In this document: one piece after another, positions 56,983-64,000 of the stretch
Layout of the letters: each line of letters starts with the position of its first letter
How positions within the stretch are numbered: the stretch's first letter is position 1
From: Heliocidaris tuberculata
Taxonomy: Eukaryota; Echinodermata; Echinoidea; Camarodonta; Echinometridae
Direction of reading: 5' to 3'
NCBI GenBank assembly: GCA_025618425.1
Contig: CM046845.1
Span: 31,369,899 to 31,433,898, forward strand
Length of the DNA: 64,000 nucleotides
Translations under genes and position numbers: made by a program
The notes under the pieces: generated by a model
The model's database searches: none
What the model was told of the DNA's origin: nothing
The model's input: the letters and a program-made list of their open reading frames with translations, nothing else

Positions 56983-57379
56983 GTAAGTAATTTCACAGTG
57001 GAAAGAATCATGCAGGCATCATAATGCAACAGTAAAAAGTATAGCTTCAAGATACCCGCAATATCAATGGAACTTGAACGAACTATAAAATCAAATGACA
57101 TGTAAAATTCACAATTTCAATTATACAAATTAACAGAAAAAGACAGAAAATAAAGACAAATACGAACTCATAATCAAAACAAAATTACAAATTTAATGTC
57201 GTACCTGATATCACGAGAATATTATGTGAGGCGTAATAGGTTTGATAATTATGAATAATCTGAAAGAATTATTACGTGAACAACAAACTGCAGTATATAA
57301 AATTTGCTAAATACTTAATCGACAAGAAAACATACAAAATAACAGACTAGAAAATTTAAAATTACGATTTAAAAAGAAA

Positions 57380-57738
57380 AATCTTTTTAAGTAGCTACTC
57401 TACCATTACATAATTCCAAATGAAAGTTGGTCTACAATATAGGCTTTAAAAATGTATTTAAATGCAGAAAACACGTTTACATTCTGAAGCGTTTGTTTCA
57501 GCATAAAATTCATCGATTTGACCCTTATCAACAAAATTTATGTAAAGCAACCATTAAAAATATTTTTAGATAGCTACTCTACCATGATATAATTGCAAAT
57601 GAGAGTTTGTCTGCAATATAGGTTTTAAATATTTATTTTCATGCAGAAAACACGTTAACATTCTGAAGCGTTTGTTTCAGCATAAAAATTCATCGATTTT
57701 ACCCTTATCAACAAAACTTATACAAAGCAACCATTATC
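57380..57738 (+). repeat. Tandem duplication, two copies of 179 bp
   Basis: Copy starts are at 57,380 and 57,559. Shared landmarks are TAGCTACTCTACCAT, GCAGAAAACACGTT, ATTCTGAAGCGTTTGTTTCA and CTTATCAACAAAA.TTAT. The copies are about 90% alike by eye. Confidence 0.9.
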
Positions 57739-59470
57739 ACAATCTAATTCTACGCTGTGAGTTTAGATTTTCATACTAATAAAAATATTCTGAAACGTAG
57801 AGAAGTGAATAAATCACACAGGGGAAAATAGGTGATTTTTGTAAAATACACTAATTTGTAACATGGAACACTGTTCCACTTCGGATTCATTTGGTCTTTC
57901 ATTTCTTTATTTTTATTTTTTAGAAAAATGATTGTGATATTAAAATCGATGTTCTAATAAGTTTTTTTTTTTTAATTTTGCATTTTGGAATTATTTTTGA
58001 ATGGCCTATAAAGAGAGTTTTCTCTTTTCGTCCGTTTTTGAAAAGCAGTAAGAAATTATGTTTGTCTATTTTAAGTACAACATACATGACATAAGAGCCT
58101 ATCAAAACAAATTTAGAACAACTATGTGATAAACATATATTGGACAATATTTGAAAATTTTAGTAGTTTTAGGGCATATTGGGAAAAACAGATAATTCTT
58201 TTGTATGTATTTTGAAGAAAAAAAAAATCATTTCATACTTATTCAAAAAGAAACCTTTCGCTATGGATTGTTTTTAAATTTAAAAAAAGCTCACAATGGC
58301 ACAAAGGTTCAAAAGCCTGCGAAGCTCATCAACAATTCTGTGGACGATTTTATTTGTTATTTGTAACAGAAATGTGCAGAAAGCTTATTACATTTTCATT
58401 CACAAAAATGCTTTTTAAGTTGTAGGTATTGTCTTATCCGACTTGTGAGCCCAAAACACTGAGCACTGAATAATCAGTTACAACGACATTGGACAAATAT
58501 ATACGAAAGGGATTTGGAAAGCTATCAGAAAAAAATAACACAGAAATAGATTAATACCTGTATACGCTAAATGTCCATAATCTTATCTCTTGTTCTTGAC
58601 TTGTATTTTTTTGATGGCACGACAAGAAGAAATGAATTTCTTTAAGAAAATGTTCATTTCATCTTATTATTATTCAATTTCAAACTGGCTTATGAAACTA
58701 TATATTTTTTGTACAAACGAAAAACGCGATTTGTATAATGAAAAATAATAACCAGTATAAAAATGATTTTACACATTCAAATTAATTTTTGTATTTTTAA
58801 AAGAATGATTCACTTCATAAACATTATGGACACGTTTTTTTGTTCTAATTGTGACGCCATTATACACAGAGTAAAATCCATTTCTGAACTATAGCACCAT
58901 GGGAGAATCAAACTCCAAGGCTAATCTCCAATGAATTGGCAGAAATTTCGATTTTTTTTTTCAATGAGTTTTTGTAATGATGCATCAACTAGCATATGAA
59001 TTAATGTTTTCTCAGCGTTGTTGTCACGATATGGTTGATTTTTGGCTGCTTTTCTAGACTTATAAAAAACGGTAAATCGCCCTTCCTATACGATTTAGAA
59101 AAATGCGGTATAGACCACAGAATAGGCTCATCCAAAATCTCACTATTTTCTCTGCATTGATTCATATTGTACCAATTTGCCCACAACCTTCATCAAAGCT
59201 TACTTTTTATACGACGAATCTACTACTTAGCATCCTTAATCCCGAATTGTATTATTACTCACTCTAATTTTGACATTTATCATGGATACTGTTTGCTGTA
59301 GCTAATCTATATTTTGGTAGCGAATGCATGCTTTTTAAATCATAATTTCAACATACAGGAAATCTGTTGAAATATTGGTAATTCGCGTTGATAAACGAAC
59401 ATAATAATAATTAAATCTGACAGTGTTTTCGGGAGCAGTAATCGTCACTTTACCTGCTTGCAACATATCC

Positions 59471-59611
59471 CGGGGTGCGTTTCATCAAGCTGTTTAGTCA
59501 GACATTTTACCGACAACTGTTATAAGCCACTGAAATCCTTGCATCTGATTGGCTGAGAGCAAATTTGTCAGTAAAAATCGCTGACAAAACGCTTGATGAA
59601 ATGCTCCCCCG
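59471..59611. mobile_element. Foldback element, copy 5 of the GGGCC-TTTCATAAAA family (diverged ends)
   Basis: CGGGGTGCGTTTCATCAAGC on the left pairs with GCTTGATGAAATGCTCCCCC on the right. The interior has TTATAAGCCACTGAAATCC and GATTGGCTGAGAGCAAATTT, as in copy 1. The ends differ (ATCAAGC instead of ATAAAAC), so this is a sister subfamily. Confidence 0.8.
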
Positions 59612-60690
59612 ATGGTGATGTAAAATCGGTTACTTCAGAAGAAAGAAAATATACACGAACTTCAAAAGTAAATATTTGTGATATTTCTGAAGAACTGCAA
59701 ACGCAAACATTAGCTAATGCCCTTCATTCTTATCTTTTTCTTGAAATAAATGAAATGAAATGCTAATTATTTCATTTACTTTCGCCGTGATAGGAAACTG
59801 AGTTATTCAACTTTATCGAATTTTGTTTTATATAGGGAACGTTTTATGTGACATGGTCACAATATTAAATATGATATGATATAATCATGATGAAGGTATA
59901 TCATTAAAACAATTGATAGAACATGTTTTAAGAGTTCAAATTTGTTTGATATAATTGCTCTTTTACTAGACGAAGCATCTGAGAACAATATTTTTTGTTG
60001 AGGGGATGCACCTCTATTTTAAAGCGACAACACACAGTTACGATAGTAGAATTTAAAAAAAAAAAGTTATTATGAAAACATGCCAGTGAAATCACTTGAA
60101 TGTAGGACCCTCTATGGATATAGCACCATGCTTTTATACACCAATAACATGAATACCAACCAATAACATCGTTCATTATTACTTCGGTCATATTTTCATG
60201 GATTGAAATAAGGATAATCATTGACGAGTTTGGATTCGCATGCTCAGGCTTGTAATTTAATTGAAACGTGTTGTTACAATATTGTCACTGGGTTTGAACT
60301 GAAAATATTATTAATGTAGAACTTTTCAGTATTCCAATATCCCTCGCACTTCTGTTTGTCCAAAATGGGCCCACCTTTTCTAATTACGTGTCACGGACAA
60401 TATAACTGGACGCGGGAAATGATCTTGACCCGCTTACAATGACCCATAAACATGGTCACTTAAATAACACCAGCGGTCATTTTGGACGGACATGCCATAT
60501 TCTAGGCACAAAGATCATATTCTTATATTGGGCATATCGGGAGAATCGAGATTTTGTAGTTTATAGGTAGGATCAGGAGCAAGTTAAGTAATCTTACAAT
60601 TTTCTGCAACGATGCTCTTAGCAGCATTGCGGCGCCATGTTTATTTGATCTACAATATCTTTCAGTATGAAGAACTGACGGGACATGCTG

Positions 60691-60708
60691 AACCCCCCCC
60701 CCCCCCCC
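60691..60708. repeat. C homopolymer run
   Basis: About 18 consecutive C, one of many long G or C runs in this window. Confidence 0.9.
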
Positions 60709-63700
60709 AATCCAGATTATGAATTATAAATCGTCAAGTAAATGATTGAATCCATTAGTACACCTCAACACCACATCGAAGTAAATGTAGTTAATGTTTT
60801 GACATATACATGTGCTCACTTGAACCAATAAAGTTCACTTGAAATATGGATGTGATAATTAACGGGGCTTGTATGCAAAATTACAGGTACTCTTAAAACA
60901 CCAGTAATTTCTCGTTAAAACAAAAAGCTTATATCGATCGTATGGAATAAAATTTTATTTTAAAAATAACTCAAAGAACTATCAATCAAGGGAGTAGAAA
61001 AACAAGGAGGAATGGAAAGCCCTTATACAACCCATCACTGTAAATCCTATAATGGTGATGTCGGAATCTACTTGATACTAAATGATCAATCATAATTTTT
61101 GCTACCAAAATTCAATACCTCTTTTTAGTAAAGATAGAAAATTGTAGATTCAAGAAACAATTGAAAGGAAACATCGTACTATATTTTTATTTTCCCAAAT
61201 AGATTGGTGAATATGGAAAGAAAAGGTTAAAAAGACGCTAGCCGTAGGGGTAATTCCTGTAGATAGCGCTTCCAAGGCTTGGTGCTTTGAAAAGCGCAAC
61301 AATAGCCCCAAACTCGAGGGCGGAAATGCATTTTGGTGATTTTCATGCAGGGGTAGTTTTTCTGAAAGTGATCATGTTAATAGTAGCTGTCAATGAGGTG
61401 AGCTATTAATCATTTTGGTAAGGTATTGTTGGAACCCTAGGATGGTTTGTATGTGTCGATGAACTCGCTTACGCTGCTGCTTACAATTCAACGTCTTGAA
61501 CATATCCTGTTTGGGACCACTCATTATAACCTTCTCGTGTGTTTTCTCTCTTTGCCCATTCGTTTTTAAATTCCTAAATTTCCTCTTTCATGCCTATTCT
61601 TTGTTGTGACTTAATTTGCCCCAGCGATAATTTGATACAGGAAAATCTTCTCTTTTCTATTATTTGCATGAGTTTGTCAGTCGTTCAGTGATCGGAAATT
61701 CACCGCATTTCTTTCACAATAAATAAATAACCCAAAATGCTGACCTGACAACATTTTGACAAAGCACTCCTTACAGTAATAGGATGTGACAGTGCAACTA
61801 TTTTCTTTTAAGGCGCGTGCTACTGTTAATGGACATCATTCTAAATTGAAGTGTTAATTGTGTGATTAAACATACTTTTCTTTTGAACTCCAATAGACGA
61901 CATTCTGTTTCTCCTGATATCATACGGGAGTTTTTGTCCAATTCCTTTGACTTTTGTTAGAAATGATTATTTCCGCCTAGTATATGGTTATTTAAACTAT
62001 CGTCATGGAATAAAGATCCATTGCAAATGATGAAATTAATTCTAATAATACAGAAATACTTCAGTTAAATTATCCCTGCATGCAAGATGAAATAAGCCAA
62101 TCAAAGATCAATTGAGTTACATCCTAAACGGAGATCCTCTTCCCCCCATTATTACCGGTACATGTATTAATTATTTGTTTCCGTGTATTAAACATGACTA
62201 AGGGAATTGGGAAAGCCGATTCATGTGAGATATATTTTCCCCTCTCTGACACTTAGCTATTATTCTTGGTCTGTATTGGTCTTCTTGGACTCTTGAAGTC
62301 GTCCATAAGGCACGCACGCTCCTCTTTTCTGTACTGGTAAATTAGCCATTGTTCGTTTCGCCATGAAATCGTGTTTTTTTCCTTCCATTTAATCGGCTGA
62401 GCCTGAGCGGAAGTTCGGCTGGTAATCAATTGAAATAAATGGGTATTCATTTGCGATTGGATACTGAATAGGGGTAGAAGCCATTTGGACAATCGTATTA
62501 TCCACTGTTGGATGATGTAGTTGAGTTGGGCCTTCTCCAACTGAAGGCGATGCCGTGATTAGTTATGGTAGGAATAGAGATACTTACCGGCGGGCATTGA
62601 CATCACGTCTAGCCGGAAGCCAAGCAGCAGGGATTCGAAGAAAACCGTGTGGAATAGTCCGCTGTGATGACTGACTATGTCCTCCTACGCCCCCGCAGAC
62701 TGGTAGTACATGTACCTACTACCAACCTGGTGGTGGTGGTGTACACTCATCTATACCCCGTTAAAGGAGCCTCCATTAAATGGATACCAGCATGGAGTGT
62801 ATGTAATATAATTATTAACCCCCAACTTTCATAGAAAAAGGAAATACGACCTTCTGTTTCTCGGCATGAAGCCATTACACTTTCATTCTAAATTTGCACA
62901 CGCAGGCAGCCTGTCGACGGCGTAAATTATTAAAAGAAATAGTCGGTGTTTAATTGCATTCTAGATTGATTTATGGTATTCTAAGCTTTTTGTCAGGTAG
63001 GGATGTGAAAATTGTCTTTCTTGGATTTAGTCTTAATCACTCAGTGTAAGGGAAAGAAAAATAAATGGAGCTAAATTTAGGCAATGGAGCCCGTCATTGG
63101 ATCTTTTCATCTGTAGTCGCCATCTAACCTTTTTGACGAATTATCTAAGAATTAAAAAGGCGATTAATGGAAGGGTTTTGCTATTCATGTTATTTATCCC
63201 CATATAGTAGAAACGAATCGTTCGACCATTAGTAGTAAGCCGTTATCATATACCTACGACCAATGCGTCATATTTCTTGGAATCAATACACTGCTAAGCG
63301 ATGAGAGAGGGCGTAGTTCTCTTTTGCCCCTCGCATCACAATCCCTAATATTTTACTACTGTTAGAAAGATATCTTTTTTCTTCTCGAATACTAGTACTC
63401 GTTATATATGGGCAGTTATACAGTTATAACACCATAATTTCAGTTCGATTGTTGTGCTTGTGATGGATGTGTGATTCGCATGAATTCTCCCTTGTGTAGG
63501 CCTACATTATTTTAGTACATTGGTTCAGTAAGAAAATGTACTTGATTTGTAACAGTACTTTAAGCTAAATACAATATCGACCCTCCCAATTGTCCATTGC
63601 TGTAAATATTTTTTCTAAAAACTTTTCTTATATTTCCTGTTTTAATAGGTCTACAATATCACGTTTGATATGATCTGGATGAAGTAGATGATTCCCCAAA

Positions 63701-64000
63701 TATTTCATTTTATGTTCAGGAGAAAAATAACCTCCAATTTGTTTTTAAAGTTTGAATAGAATATGTATATATAAATACTTTTTTATTAAGGATAAAACCA
63801 TTAATCCGATTTTTATGTTACAAAATTCGTGCTCATATAGCAATGGGTTAAAGATGATCATCAAGAAAGAGAATTCAAGTTGTTCTATTCAATTTTAAAA
63901 TAAATCATTTTTAGAATTATACTTTGCCTATTAAATTGGGAACCGTAAGTGTACCGGTAATCAAATTTTATCAACACAACACCAATTTCAAAAGACGGAA

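Larger units (their letters stand above)
56983..64000 (+). other. CBFB: CBFB intron 3, 5' portion (at least 7 kb)
   Basis: The intron contains a 179-bp tandem duplication (57,380-57,738), a foldback element (59,471-59,611), a C-run at 60,691-60,708 and a GC-richer section at 62,575-62,780 with (GGT)n at 62,731. A 95-codon minus-strand frame at 62,253-62,540 matches nothing I know. No sequence resembling the next conserved CBFB exon (NGVCV..WKGW-type) was found, so that exon should be downstream. Confidence 0.6.

Noticed and set aside
56815..57024. 69-codon frame around CBFB exon 3 as a separate small protein
   Set aside because: The conserved part is exactly exon 3 (56,866-56,982); both flanks are intronic.
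62253..62540. 95-codon minus-strand frame inside CBFB intron 3
   Set aside because: No similarity to known proteins and no splice or polyadenylation context.

Overview
This window is eukaryotic nuclear DNA from an invertebrate, most likely an echinoderm (sea urchin type). It is AT-rich and intron-rich. Genes are spread thinly among tRNA-headed SINEs, small foldback elements, microsatellites and long G/C or A/T homopolymers. The two recognisable genes have intact, animal-type protein sequences. No bacterial operons, CRISPR arrays, rRNA genes or functional tRNA genes are visible. The organism call is an inference from protein similarity and repeat style, not from a species-specific marker.

Region 1 (1-10,807, + strand) is the 3' part of PIGN, the ER enzyme that adds ethanolamine phosphate to the first mannose of the GPI anchor. 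Seven coding exons with compatible phases and GT/AG splice sites encode the last 338 residues, which form the multi-pass membrane domain. The start of the gene lies upstream of the window. The introns hold SINEs, foldbacks and tandem repeats. The intron before exon 7633-7802 carries three decayed tandem copies of that exon's first two thirds.

Region 2 (about 10.8-51.7 kb) is a roughly 41-kb interval with no protein-coding gene that I can support. It contains several non-autonomous DNA-transposon-like elements with inverted ends and, in some cases, target-site duplications: hAT-like at 12,391-12,845, Mutator-like at 14,527-14,853, Tc1/mariner-like at 18,095-19,150, and a 185-bp palindrome at 19,230-19,414. 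It also contains a ~145-bp foldback family that recurs five times in the window, two SINE families, C-rich minisatellites, and a few islands of more complex, GC-richer sequence that could be regulatory.

Region 3 (about 51.7-64.0 kb, + strand) is the 5' part of CBFB, the core-binding factor beta subunit that partners RUNX proteins. It has a CCAAT/CRE-containing upstream region, coding exons 1-3 (97 residues) and the start of a long third intron. The remaining exons lie beyond the window.

PIGN and CBFB point the same way. Nothing in the sequence suggests a functional link between them: one is a housekeeping glycolipid enzyme and the other a developmental transcription cofactor.
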